Positions 52,958 to 62,019 of a stretch of DNA of 64,000 nucleotides are shown piece by piece (position 1 is the first letter of the stretch; each line of letters starts with the position of its first letter). Origin of the DNA: Desulfobulbaceae bacterium (lineage in GTDB: Bacteria; Desulfobacterota; Desulfobulbia; Desulfobulbales; Desulfocapsaceae); NCBI GenBank assembly GCA_026988015.1, contig JALSMA010000075.1, positions 22,153 to 86,152 of the forward strand. Reading direction: 5' to 3'. The position numbers were made by a program, and so were the translations under genes. The notes beneath the pieces were generated by a model. The model ran no database searches and was not told the DNA's origin. It saw nothing but the letters and a program-made list of their open reading frames with translations.

Positions 52958-54514
52958 ATGAGCTCTGAAATACTTATAAACTCAACTAGCTATGAAATCC
53001 GCATAGCACTTGTTGAAAATGGGCACCTAGCCGAGTTTCACCTTCAACGTCCCACTGAGAAAGGCCTGGTTGGTAATATTTACAAAGGAAAAGTAGTACG
53101 GGTCCTGCCAGGAATGCAGGCTGCCTTTGTCGATATAGGCCTCGAAAGAACTGGTTTTCTGTATGTGGATGATGTTTATATCTCAAACGCCGACCTTGAT
53201 GCGAGAATGATGAAGAGACAAAGCCCCTGTGGCAAGCTTGAATTCTCATCATCAATGCCGGACACTGATGTGAACAGAACCCCTGGTATGAATATTGAAG
53301 ACTTACTCACCGAGGGGCAGGAAATTACTGTTCAAGTTGGCAAAGATCCCATCGGAACAAAGGGCGCGAGACTCACCTGTCATATCACCCTTCCCTGTCG
53401 GAATCTGGTCTTTATGCCTCTCACCGATCACATCGGAATATCGAGAAAAATACAGGATGAGGAAACTCGGGCTACCCTGAAAGAGAGAATCGAATCTCTG
53501 CGACCTGCGGGGACTGGTTTTATCGTAAGAACAGTAGCAGAAAATGCGACTCTTGAAGAGCTTGAGGCTGATATGGAGTTTCTTCTTCTCCTCTGGGACG
53601 AGATTCAGGACATCTCAGGCCGCCTAACAGCAATTCCTGCAATGATCTACGAAGATCTGGATATCACCTTCCGCTCAGTTCGCGATCTTTTCACAAATGA
53701 GGTCAACAGCCTTATACTCGACGACAAAAAAACATACCGGAAACTTCTCAAATTCGTTCAAACATTTGCCCCCACACTTCAAGACAGGATTTCCTTTTAT
53801 GAGGAAGACGCACCTATTTTTGAAGCTCACGGTATTGATGTGGAAATCAGTCGAGCCCTTGAAAAGAAAATATGGCTTCGTTCCGGTGGATATATAATCA
53901 TCGAAACCACAGAGGCACTATCCGTAATCGATGTAAACACCGGAAGATTTGTTGGTAAAAATGATCTTGAGGAAACAATTTTCAAAACTAATATGGAGGC
54001 TGTAAAAGAGATTGCCTATCAGCTCCGCCTGCGTAATATTGGTGGAATTATTATTATTGATTTCATTGATATGGAAGAAGAAGAGCATCGCGAAAAACTC
54101 TTCAATGCTTTCAAGGAAGCTGTGAAGAAGGATAAAAGCCGAATCAATATTCTGAAACTTTCTGAGTTTGGCCTGGTGCAGATGACCCGTAAAAGAAGTT
54201 GTGAGAATCTCAGCCAGATGATGTGCGAACCATGTCATTATTGCGCAGGTGAAGGATTACTGAAATCGAGACGAACCATCTGCCACGAAATATTTCGTAA
54301 AATTTCCAGAAAGGCACACCGTTACGACAACCCGCAGATAACAGTTGTAGTCCATCCCCGTGTCGCTGATATGCTTCTAAAGGAAGAAGGTACCGTCACC
54401 ACAGAACTGGAGCTGGAAATTGGTAAACGACTGGTAATTGTACCCAGCAAAAAGCTCCACATTGAGAAATATGAGATTATCTGGGATGAACAACAAAGGA
54501 TCAGTACCCAGTGA
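52958..54514 (+). CDS. rng: Ribonuclease G
   Basis: The 518-aa RNase E/G family endoribonuclease opens with SEILINSTSYEIRIALVENG, then an S1-like domain (about 35-125) with a small insertion around CGKLEFSSSM, the RNase H-like part and the DNase I-like catalytic core LSVIDVNTGRFVGKND and RNIGGIIIIDFIDMEEE with the metal Asp residues. The zinc-link region reads CEPCHYCAGEG. It lacks the long C-terminal scaffold of RNase E. It probably processes rRNA and mRNA ends. The ATG at 52958 matches the family N terminus; a longer frame is not conserved-looking. Confidence 0.92.
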   Translation: MSSEILINSTSYEIRIALVENGHLAEFHLQRPTEKGLVGNIYKGKVVRVLPGMQAAFVDIGLERTGFLYVDDVYISNADLDARMMKRQSPCGKLEFSSSMPDTDVNRTPGMNIEDLLTEGQEITVQVGKDPIGTKGARLTCHITLPCRNLVFMPLTDHIGISRKIQDEETRATLKERIESLRPAGTGFIVRTVAENATLEELEADMEFLLLLWDEIQDISGRLTAIPAMIYEDLDITFRSVRDLFTNEVNSLILDDKKTYRKLLKFVQTFAPTLQDRISFYEEDAPIFEAHGIDVEISRALEKKIWLRSGGYIIIETTEALSVIDVNTGRFVGKNDLEETIFKTNMEAVKEIAYQLRLRNIGGIIIIDFIDMEEEEHREKLFNAFKEAVKKDKSRINILKLSEFGLVQMTRKRSCENLSQMMCEPCHYCAGEGLLKSRRTICHEIFRKISRKAHRYDNPQITVVVHPRVADMLLKEEGTVTTELELEIGKRLVIVPSKKLHIEKYEIIWDEQQRISTQ

Positions 54515-54570
54515 AGTATTAAAAATACTATTACCCATATTCACTTACAACAGAACCAAGAGAGATCATC

Positions 54571-55947
54571 ATGACAAGACTCAAGAGTAGACATTCAAAA
54601 AAAAGGTCCTCCTTTCCTCTATTCCTGATTGTGACATTACTTATTGCAGGTGCCGCAGGATATATTTTCATCACCTATTTTGAGGGTGAAAAGCCCCTGA
54701 TTACCGGACATGACTTCCCTGATTTCCTCGGAAAAGAGAGTACTGTACTGTTAACAGTTGAAGATCAAAAAAGTGGTATCCGCTCTATACAAATCAGCCT
54801 TCTTCAGAGTGATCAGGAAAAAGTAATTTTGAACAAACAGTACCCGAGGGCAACCAGAGAAGGTAGCGTTGGAACTCAGAAAGAAAAGATTTCTCTTGTT
54901 ATAAATTCAAGGCAATTAAAACTGAAAGACGGTGAGGCCACCCTGAAGATCGTTGCTGCAGATTATTCTCTGCGTGGACTGCTCAAAGGAAATCAAAATG
55001 TAGTAACCCACCGAGTTATAATTGACACCAAGCCCCCCAGGGTCTCTATAATTCACAGCGAACGCTATATAAAGCCAGGTGGATCCGGAGTCGTTATCTA
55101 TACAGCAGAAGACACTGTCAAGCGTGGAGTTCTGATTAACGAATCATACCACCCCGGTTTTCCACTCACAGATGGTTCTGATTCCAAATTTATTTCCTAC
55201 ATTGCCCTCCCCTATTCTACTGACAAAATCACAAAATCATCCATAATAGCTGAAGATACCGCTGGAAACAAGACTATTAAACCCTTCTCTACAGTATTAA
55301 GCAAACCGCAGCAAAAGAAAGATAAAATTCATGTTGGCGACGGTTTCCTTGGTAAAAAGATACCGGAGTTCGAGGAACACTATCCGGAAATGAAGGGTGA
55401 TCTTCTTCAAAAATACCTTTATTCAAACCGAACTGTACGCAGTATGAACAATGACAAAATACGGAGCCTCTGTGCTAATCCAGCGGAAAATCGGCTCTGG
55501 TCCGGAAGATTCCTTCGTATGGCAGGTAGTAGCAAAGCTGGGTTTGCAGATCATCGCACCTATTACTACAAAGGTAAAGCCATTGATAAGCAGGTCCACC
55601 TTGGGATGGATATCGCCTCAACTAGGCATGCGACAATAAAGGCAGCTGGGGCTGGAACTGTTATCTATGCTGATTATCTGGGTATTTATGGCAATATGGT
55701 TATGATTGACCATGGCCAGGGGGTATTCAGTCTTTATTCACATATGAGTCAAATCAACGTGTCACCTGGAGACATCCTTGAAAAAGGTTCTACGATCGGA
55801 AATTCAGGGACCAGCGGCATGGCAGGAGGCGACCACCTTCATTTCTCAATGCTGGTAAACGGTGTTTTTGTTACCCCGAAAGAGTGGTGGGATCAGCACT
55901 GGATCGATGTAACCATTGATGAACCGATGGTTGACGCGAAATTTTAG
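54571..55947 (+). CDS. Membrane-anchored M23 family endopeptidase
   Basis: The 458-aa protein has one N-terminal transmembrane segment (about residues 15-34), an extended region of unknown fold, and a C-terminal M23 (LytM/lysostaphin) zinc peptidase. The metal ligands are visible as HLGMD (His343, Asp347) and GDHLHF (His422-His424). These enzymes cleave cross-links in peptidoglycan, and the anchor places the domain in the periplasm. It follows rng by 56 bases on the same strand and may be co-transcribed. Confidence 0.88.
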   Translation: MTRLKSRHSKKRSSFPLFLIVTLLIAGAAGYIFITYFEGEKPLITGHDFPDFLGKESTVLLTVEDQKSGIRSIQISLLQSDQEKVILNKQYPRATREGSVGTQKEKISLVINSRQLKLKDGEATLKIVAADYSLRGLLKGNQNVVTHRVIIDTKPPRVSIIHSERYIKPGGSGVVIYTAEDTVKRGVLINESYHPGFPLTDGSDSKFISYIALPYSTDKITKSSIIAEDTAGNKTIKPFSTVLSKPQQKKDKIHVGDGFLGKKIPEFEEHYPEMKGDLLQKYLYSNRTVRSMNNDKIRSLCANPAENRLWSGRFLRMAGSSKAGFADHRTYYYKGKAIDKQVHLGMDIASTRHATIKAAGAGTVIYADYLGIYGNMVMIDHGQGVFSLYSHMSQINVSPGDILEKGSTIGNSGTSGMAGGDHLHFSMLVNGVFVTPKEWWDQHWIDVTIDEPMVDAKF

Positions 55948-56008
55948 CAAAAAAACTAGTTATCAGCTACAGAGCGCACTCTATACAGCTTATAACTGGT
56001 TTTGCTAA
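55944..56008. repeat. Imperfect inverted repeat after the M23 gene
   Basis: The left arm 55944-55963 (TTAGCAAAAAAACTAGTTAT) and right arm 55992-56008 (ATAACTGGTTTTGCTAA) pair except for a few extra A and one mismatch, with about 28 bases between. It begins at the M23 stop and may act in 3' end formation, but there is no T-run. The remaining 56009-56335 holds only a family 1 repeat and the ribosome-binding site of the next gene. Confidence 0.4.
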
Positions 56009-56063
56009 AGCAGACAGTTGCTAATCCTGTGATTAGCTTAATCGATCCGTAGTGATCTTGTGG

Positions 56064-56152
56064 TTGATACATTTGTAACAAACGTTGAAATGTATTTATA
56101 AAGTGTGCAATCATGTCTGTAAAAAAAACACTCGCTTCCCTTCGGGTGGTTC
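56064..56152. repeat. Dispersed intergenic repeat, family 1, copy B
   Basis: Shares GTAACAAACGTTGAAATGTA, AATCATGTCTGT and AACACTCGCTTCCCTTCGG with the copies at 18143-18234 and 58864-58955; it is the most divergent of the three at its left end. It lies between the M23 gene and the small zinc-ribbon gene. Confidence 0.5.
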
Positions 56153-56335
56153 GTTACCGACACATCCTGTTCTCGTTTAAGGTTCAGATAATGTTTGGTA
56201 TAATCAACATATTCAAAACATCAGGCCCAATCACAATTGAACACTCTCGGTCCGGGAGCTTGTCAAAAATTCCCGGATAAGGTATTGAGGCACAGTTTGT
56301 TAACATTTTGAGCGTTTGGAGAGAGGAGAACTTCC

Positions 56336-56503
56336 ATGCATTTATTTGAAACAGAAGATGGCGATATCTGGATCTGTGTTACCTGTGGTCGCGAAAGGGA
56401 GCAGGAAATCAGAGCAAAAGATTGGGAATATATTTTTGATCGTGATGATCCTGTATTACGCTGTAAACTTTGTGGCGGACCAGATTATGAGGTTGATGAC
56501 TGA
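56336..56503 (+). CDS. 55-residue CxxC zinc-ribbon protein
   Basis: A short gene with a strong GAGGAGAA six bases before its ATG encodes a 55-aa acidic protein. It has two CxxC pairs, ICVTCG (about residues 14-17) and RCKLCG (about 43-46), consistent with one zinc site, and an acidic tail ending DYEVDD. I do not recognise the family. It lies between a family 1 repeat and the LptF/LptG-like permease gene, 134 bases upstream of it. A frame-shifted longer ORF on the same strand is a shadow. Confidence 0.75.
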   Translation: MHLFETEDGDIWICVTCGREREQEIRAKDWEYIFDRDDPVLRCKLCGGPDYEVDD

Positions 56504-56637
56504 AATAATATGGGAAATCAAATAACTGTTTTTCCTTATTCCCTTTTTTGTTTTTTCAGTAGACTGCGGTACACTGGATCGGTAATTGCTTAATCAATAA
56601 CACTTGTCTTCATAAATTCCCAAAACCTTCAATAGTG

Positions 56638-58128
56638 ATGCAAAAAACACTGCGATTCCCAAAGCTGCTGTACAGCTACCTGGCAACAGAAATGCTTGCA
56701 CCATTTTTTGCAAGTTTTGTGATTATGAACAGCGTTTTTTTCCTTGTCAAGCTGATTCCTTTTTTAAATGTTGTATTGGAACTGGAGATTAGTTTCGTCG
56801 ATTTTGTGCGTCTTTTTCTATACCTCTTTCCTAATATGTTTCTCTACTCTATTCCAATGGCTGCCATGATGGGGGTCATTATTTCCTTTACCCGCTTATC
56901 TTCTGATACTGAAATTCTCGCACTGAAAGCCAGTGGTATAAGTATTTATCAGATGATCCCACCCCTCGTGTTAGTTTCAGCTGCCATTGCCCTGCTTACC
57001 TGTTATTTTTCTGCAGGGTTAATTCCAAAAGCTGAAGTTGCCTTGAAACAACTGATGTTTCAGGTGGCAAAGGAAAAAATAGATAAAGGTATTAAAGAGC
57101 ATCAGTTTACGGAGGCTCTTGGTGACCTGGTTGTCTATGTTGACTCCATTGACAAAAAAACCGGCCTGTGGCGAAACGTATGGGTCTCAGACATGAGGGG
57201 ACAGAATAACCCCATCATCACCATGGCTCAGTACGGAACAATGAATGCCCAGATCGATAATATGCTGGTCACAATCACTCTGCACAACGGTAGTCTCCAC
57301 AGACCGGACAAGGCACGATCCCAGATTATAAGTTTTGACAAATACACCATAAATATTCCCCTGCAGCCACCAACAGTCCTAGATGGTGAAGATGTCACAA
57401 AACTGTCTAAATCTTCTATGACAATGCTCCAACTCCAGGATTTCGCCTCAACCGCAGGAAGAGACACTCCAGCTGGTCGAAATGCACTGGTACATTTCCA
57501 TAAACGTCTGGTGCTGCCCGTGGGATGTTTTATTCTGGGTTTGCTCGGTATGCCTCTTGGTCTACAGGCAGGTCCAGGTAAAAAATCATTAGGCATCCCC
57601 TTGGGACTTGGGTTTTTTATTCTTTACTATATCCTTTTCACTGTTGGAAAGACATTGGCTGAAGATACCAGTATTCCAGTGGTGCTGGCTATGTGGATGC
57701 CAAATATAATGTTTATGGCTATTACAACTTACATGATCAAACAAGCTGCCGATGAAAAGCCATTTGTCCCCGAATCACTAAAAGACAAACTGTTCACTTT
57801 TTTCGATCAAAAGCTCTCACCCCTTATACACCTGCTGCGCTTACAATTCACCCATCAGTCTGACGGGACTGAACAACCAACTCCCACCGTTGCCCCAAAA
57901 CCAGTTCCTGCCACCAAAAGCCTTAAACCTGCCATCACCGGTCCCGACTACTTAACCGAAGGAACTGTGCATGGGAACATAAAGAGTCATGTCTTTCATC
58001 TTCCTGGTTGTGAATTTTATTACTGTAAAAATTGTACCATTGAATTCAAAGATATCAATGTCGCCATGGATTCAGGATTCGAGCCATGTCGCTTTTGTAA
58101 GAATCTAATGGATGAGGATGATGTTTAA
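56638..58128 (+). CDS. LptF/LptG-family permease with Ada-like cysteine-rich tail
   Basis: The 496-aa protein has the YjgP/YjgQ fold: transmembrane helices near the N terminus (MLAPFFASFVIMNSVFFLV; LFLYLFPNMFLYSIPMAAM), the ASGISIYQMIPPL segment, a periplasmic jellyroll (about 155-275) and C-terminal helices (LGLGFFILYYILF). LptF and LptG extract LPS with the ATPase LptB. After about residue 360 there is an extension; its end (about 436-496) reads HGNIKSHVFHLPGCEFYY and GFEPCRFC, resembling the Ada zinc-binding fold with five Cys. Normal LptF/G are about 360 aa and usually paired; no second copy is adjacent. GTG at 56635 is an alternative start. Confidence 0.85.
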   Translation: MQKTLRFPKLLYSYLATEMLAPFFASFVIMNSVFFLVKLIPFLNVVLELEISFVDFVRLFLYLFPNMFLYSIPMAAMMGVIISFTRLSSDTEILALKASGISIYQMIPPLVLVSAAIALLTCYFSAGLIPKAEVALKQLMFQVAKEKIDKGIKEHQFTEALGDLVVYVDSIDKKTGLWRNVWVSDMRGQNNPIITMAQYGTMNAQIDNMLVTITLHNGSLHRPDKARSQIISFDKYTINIPLQPPTVLDGEDVTKLSKSSMTMLQLQDFASTAGRDTPAGRNALVHFHKRLVLPVGCFILGLLGMPLGLQAGPGKKSLGIPLGLGFFILYYILFTVGKTLAEDTSIPVVLAMWMPNIMFMAITTYMIKQAADEKPFVPESLKDKLFTFFDQKLSPLIHLLRLQFTHQSDGTEQPTPTVAPKPVPATKSLKPAITGPDYLTEGTVHGNIKSHVFHLPGCEFYYCKNCTIEFKDINVAMDSGFEPCRFCKNLMDEDDV

Positions 58129-58736
58129 CCAGCATCTTCAATGGCTTTTTTTAATGCGGCTATATGAACATGTCCGGCATAGTGAACAGAACTTTTCCCG
58201 CTGATCGGGTCAAAGGCACTGGGATCTGCAGAACAGAAATATTGAACCTGTCGTGGCAACCGCGTCAGGACCTCATCGACTTTACAACCTATGTATTCCT
58301 GCAGAGCATCCCAGGTTGCACCACATGGAGCACCACGTATCACTTTGATATCAGCAATGGTATCACCTTTTAAGGAAACCTCATACTCTGGTAACCCAAA
58401 TCTTTCTCCGTAACTACCTAACTTAGTGTTTCTACCAAGCCCGCAACAGGTAAAGGGAGTGAATCCTCCGCCTTTCTTCCCAGGCGAAACCACAGGGATA
58501 TTTTTCCCCTTGCATACCGATATCAGGTAATGAACAAGATCCGGATGTTTTAAAAAGTTGAGGACAAGCTCAGAGCTAAAATTTCGATCAATAAAGTCTT
58601 CGGGGGTATCTATGAATTCAGGGAGAAAAGAATCTATTGATACAATATCTTTTATAGTCAAGGATTTTCCGTGGGTTACCACACCTTGAATTTTATGTTC
58701 CCCCGATCCGTTTTGCTGAAAAATGAGAATATCCAT
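58125..58736 (-). CDS. DUF166 family protein
   Basis: The 203-aa protein matches DUF166 as I know it from archaea and anaerobes: TCCGLGRN, GLPEYEVSLKGDTI, IRGAPCGATWDAL, and SADPSAFDPISGKSSVHYAGHVH. Some databases call the family thymidylate synthase, but this is not established and no folate or dUMP motif is evident. The many Cys and His suggest metal binding. ATG 58736 has AGGAG about eight bases upstream. It overlaps the converging permease gene by four bases. Confidence 0.75.
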   Translation of the reverse strand: MDILIFQQNGSGEHKIQGVVTHGKSLTIKDIVSIDSFLPEFIDTPEDFIDRNFSSELVLNFLKHPDLVHYLISVCKGKNIPVVSPGKKGGGFTPFTCCGLGRNTKLGSYGERFGLPEYEVSLKGDTIADIKVIRGAPCGATWDALQEYIGCKVDEVLTRLPRQVQYFCSADPSAFDPISGKSSVHYAGHVHIAALKKAIEDAG

Positions 58737-58863
58737 TTTTTTTCTCCTGTTATCCACTTTTAAAAAGAGACAAGGATGTATGCAACCACCTGATTACATA
58801 ATTCTTTTATCTTGACAGCCCAAAATAGCCAATATAGTATTTATATAATATTATCCTGAAATC

Positions 58864-58955
58864 TTTGACAGCTTCGTGTTTTTGTTAACATACTGAAATA
58901 AAAACATACAAGTCACAATCAGGCATGTTTGAAAGAAACACTTGCTTCTCTTCAG
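58864..58955. repeat. Dispersed intergenic repeat, family 1, copy C
   Basis: TTTGACAGCTTCGTG, AACATACTGAAAT, CACAATCAGGCATGTTTGAA and ACACTTGCTTCTCTTCAGG align closely with copy A at 18143. It lies in the 548-base gap between DUF166 and the roadblock genes. The rest of that gap contains only a 42-codon frame (58967-59095) with an AGGAG upstream, which is uncertain. Confidence 0.6.
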
Positions 58956-58966
58956 GAGTTTTTAAA

Positions 58967-59095
58967 ATGAGTACTTTTCCCATTGAAACAATGGGAGTAA
59001 CCATTCAACGTAATAGTAGCAAACAAATGAAAGCACGGGCCGTTACTGTTCAAGTTGTCCTGTATTCGTTCTTTCTGTTCCTCGAAGCTTATTAG
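58967..59095 (+). CDS. Possible 42-residue small protein (uncertain)
   Basis: An ATG nine bases after CAGGAG opens a 42-codon frame whose C-terminal half is hydrophobic (VTVQVVLYSFFLFLEAY). The ribosome-binding site comes from the end of the family 1 repeat. I recognise no family and there is no second copy to compare, so it may be a chance frame. Confidence 0.25.
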   Translation: MSTFPIETMGVTIQRNSSKQMKARAVTVQVVLYSFFLFLEAY

Positions 59096-59284
59096 TGCCA
59101 CTCGAGAGAGGCCAATGGACTAAACTGAGGTACGCTGAATAGTTACACTGAATCTACCACAGTTAAAACAGAATGCTTAATAATTCAGGTTTGGCTGAGG
59201 ACACAAGGCAATCAAAAAATGATTTAACTGTTTTTTTTCTTCTAAACTATGTACTCTTTTATACTTTAATAATCCAACTGTGCA

Positions 59285-59965
59285 GTGGGGTCTACCGTGG
59301 AATACCCAGAAAAGCTTTCAGATATTATCGCTAGTCTACCTGAAGTTTCCGGTGGATTTCTCTATTCTCCAGAACTGGGTGTTTACTCAAACCAGACAGC
59401 AGGTTTGTGCAACGATCCTTCATTGTATAACGTCAGTGTAAAGCTCTCTAAAATTGTCTCAATGATGTCTGTTCACTTCCATGATACTGGTGGAATCAGG
59501 GTCTGTTTTAAGGATTTGATTCTCTGTGGTATGGAAATAGGCAATGGTCATTGGCTCTTTCTTTTACATCAGCCATCCCTGTCTCCCGGTATGATAAAAA
59601 TGACTGTTCAGATGGCCCTTAATATTGCACCTGAACCATCAACCCAGACAGAAATTTCTAAACCTGGCCATGAAATAGAGGTTGAATCAGAGTCAAACAC
59701 TACGGACAATGTTGTGGAAATCCTCATGGCCCCCGAATCTGAGCTGAGGGCTCCCTTAACTAAAATTGAAAACAATCTGGCTCAGTATATTGGCCCTGTT
59801 GCCGGTCTTGTTTTTCAGGATTCTGTTGAAGTATGGGCTAAAAACTGTACTCCCTCCCTGGAACATCTGCCTGAACTGGTCACTATGATGGCAAAAGAGA
59901 TAGACGATGGGGGTAATCGTGAGGACTTTATCGAGAGCCTAAAAAACATATCAGAGGAATCATAA
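59285..59965 (+). CDS. Roadblock/LC7-like protein with C-terminal regulatory-like domain
   Basis: The 226-aa protein has an N-terminal roadblock-like domain (about residues 8-110: IASLPEVSGGFLYSPELG, MSVHFHDTGGIRVCF, GNGHWLFLLHQPSLSPG), an acidic linker and a C-terminal helical domain (about 155-225) whose LTKIENNLAQYIGPVAGLVF resembles the small C-terminal domain seen after some bacterial response regulators and kinases. No ATG is available: GTG at 59285 or 59297 must be the start. It overlaps the next gene by one base (TAATG). Roadblock proteins regulate small Ras-like GTPases, but no GTPase gene is in the window. Confidence 0.65.
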   Translation: MGSTVEYPEKLSDIIASLPEVSGGFLYSPELGVYSNQTAGLCNDPSLYNVSVKLSKIVSMMSVHFHDTGGIRVCFKDLILCGMEIGNGHWLFLLHQPSLSPGMIKMTVQMALNIAPEPSTQTEISKPGHEIEVESESNTTDNVVEILMAPESELRAPLTKIENNLAQYIGPVAGLVFQDSVEVWAKNCTPSLEHLPELVTMMAKEIDDGGNREDFIESLKNISEES

Positions 59966-60297
59966 TGGCCACTGCAAAAGATTTTTCAAGACTCGGTGAT
60001 ATTGAAGGTGTTTCACGCTATATTTTAGTTCGTAACGATGGATATGTTGTCAGCAAAAATTATGCGGATGCTGTTACACTCTCCTCCGCCATCGTGACCA
60101 GTGGCAAAAACTGTGATTCACTTTATGACGACCTTGAGGGAAGGCGCTATATATATTGTTGTATTGAAAGAAACTCAGGCGATAGTATCCTAGTCTTCTC
60201 CCTTGGTCGTTATTACCTCGGAATCATAAAACATTCCGATACTGATCCCCAGCAACTTGCCGACACAATTATTGGATTTTTGAAAGCTCTCACCTGA
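59965..60297 (+). CDS. Roadblock/LC7-like single-domain protein
   Basis: This 110-aa protein is a single roadblock/LC7-like domain: GVSRYILVRNDGYVVSKNY, a central SAIVTSGKNCDSLYDDLEGRRYIYCCI and a final strand-helix DSILVFSLGRYYLGII with LADTIIGFLK. Its start shares a base with the upstream stop, so the two products are made together and may form a heterodimer. It could sense or scaffold a GTPase-like partner (as MglB does); this is inference from fold. nnr follows after 25 bases. Confidence 0.7.
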   Translation: MATAKDFSRLGDIEGVSRYILVRNDGYVVSKNYADAVTLSSAIVTSGKNCDSLYDDLEGRRYIYCCIERNSGDSILVFSLGRYYLGIIKHSDTDPQQLADTIIGFLKALT

Positions 60298-60322
60298 TCC
60301 CCTCTTCTCACGCCAGGTTCCC

Positions 60323-61921
60323 ATGAAGTTACCCAATGCTGCTGAAATGCACAGTTTAGACCAGAGTGCAATTGACGATTACAAAATACCCGGTGTTGTC
60401 CTGATGGAAAATGCCGGTCTTGGAACTGTCCTGATGATGGAGAAAATACTTGGTTCTCCTGTTAACTCCTTCGCCTTAATTTTTATTGGGCCAGGCAACA
60501 ATGGCGGTGACGGTCTTGTCATAGGCAGACATCTTCACCAGAGAGGCTGCAAACCGATTTTTTTCTTTCTGGTAGATCCGGACAAATTGAAAGGAGATGC
60601 TGCAGCAAACATGACCATTGTCAGGAAACTGCGTCTCCCCTTTCACGTTATTGATTCAAAGGCTCGGGTTCAAACCCTGCCCGTACTCTACAAACAGTTT
60701 ATCAATCAGGGAAAACCCTGTTATGCCATAGTTGATGCAATTTTCGGGACCGGCCTGACCCGGCCTGTCACCGACGAGCATGCTGAAACCATTAATTTTA
60801 TCAATTTTTCAGATTCTGTTCGCGGTATTCCAGTTATTGCAGTGGATATCCCTTCCGGGATGGACTCTGATAATGGAAAGGTTCTTGGTACAAGTCTCCG
60901 GGCTGATTACACAGCTACCTACGGCTGTCCAAAGCCTGGCCACGTCTTACACCACGGCCCCGAGTTTGCTGGTAAGATTTCAGTTATTGATATTGGAATC
61001 CCTCCCGAGGTAATGGAGAGAGCCAGAATCAGTACCGAACTGTTAGACAGAGAAACTGCCGCAGCATTGGTGGCTCCACTCGTACGAGTGGATAATGCCC
61101 ACAAAGGAAGCCACGGACATCTGGCAGTCCTTGCCGGCTCTGTAGGCAAAACAGGTGCAGCAACCCTCGCTGTTAAAGGGGCTCTTCGTACAGGCACCGG
61201 CCTTGTGAGTCTGTTTACTCCCAAAGAGTTAAATCCTGTTTACGAAACGCTTCTAGTTGAAGCAATGACCATCTCACTTCCGGCTTCCACGACAGTTTTT
61301 GAGGTCAATGACCTCACTTTCATAGAGCAGGAAATCTATGGTAAGCGTGCAGTGGTTATAGGGCCAGGAATCGGGACTGAGTCTGCGACTTCAGAACTTG
61401 TGCTAAGGCTTTACGAAACGATAGAGTTGCCCATGGTTATGGATGCAGATGCCTTAAATATTCTTGCCAAAAACCGGGACAACCTGCCAACAGCTGCAGG
61501 TCCTCGCATTTTTTCTCCACATGCAGGTGAGTTAGCAAGACTGCTTGGCTGTACCATAGATGAAATACAAGATAATCGTGTCAAGGCAGCAAAAGAGGCT
61601 TGCAGAATTTACAGTAAGGATAGAAATGATTGCATAATGATTTTGAAAGGAGCGGGTACAATAGTTACTTCATCTTCAGGACACACATATATTAACACCA
61701 GTGGTAACCCTGGAATGGCAACTGGCGGGATGGGTGATGTACTTGCTGGGATTATCGGAGGTCTTATCTGTCAGAAGCTTGATGCTGAAACAGCTGCCGC
61801 AGCCGGTGTATTTCTTCATGGAATGGCAGGTGACATTCTATACAAAAATGGATTTGGATACAGTGCGTCTGAACTGGGAGATCAATTACCATGTTGTCTT
61901 AATCAGCTTCTTGGCACCTGA
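60323..61921 (+). CDS. nnr: Bifunctional NAD(P)H-hydrate epimerase / ADP-dependent dehydratase
   Basis: The 532-aa enzyme repairs hydrated NAD(P)H. The N-terminal NnrE half has GPGNNGGDGLVIGRHLHQRGC and VDIPSGMDSDNG. The C-terminal NnrD half has KGSHGHLAVLAGSVGKTGAATLA, VIGPGIGTESAT, ILKGAGTIVTS and the nucleotide motif TSGNPGMATGGMGDVLAGIIGG. This single-chain form is common in bacteria. It follows the roadblock pair by 25 bases and is likely in the same transcript. Confidence 0.95.
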   Translation: MKLPNAAEMHSLDQSAIDDYKIPGVVLMENAGLGTVLMMEKILGSPVNSFALIFIGPGNNGGDGLVIGRHLHQRGCKPIFFFLVDPDKLKGDAAANMTIVRKLRLPFHVIDSKARVQTLPVLYKQFINQGKPCYAIVDAIFGTGLTRPVTDEHAETINFINFSDSVRGIPVIAVDIPSGMDSDNGKVLGTSLRADYTATYGCPKPGHVLHHGPEFAGKISVIDIGIPPEVMERARISTELLDRETAAALVAPLVRVDNAHKGSHGHLAVLAGSVGKTGAATLAVKGALRTGTGLVSLFTPKELNPVYETLLVEAMTISLPASTTVFEVNDLTFIEQEIYGKRAVVIGPGIGTESATSELVLRLYETIELPMVMDADALNILAKNRDNLPTAAGPRIFSPHAGELARLLGCTIDEIQDNRVKAAKEACRIYSKDRNDCIMILKGAGTIVTSSSGHTYINTSGNPGMATGGMGDVLAGIIGGLICQKLDAETAAAAGVFLHGMAGDILYKNGFGYSASELGDQLPCCLNQLLGT

Positions 61922-62019
61922 ACCGATTCAACATTCAGCCATGGCAGGTGTATCCTGACAAAAGATGTTAAGGATTCAAGTTCGTCAAGTGACGTACATC
62001 CCAAAAAAAAGAACTGACA

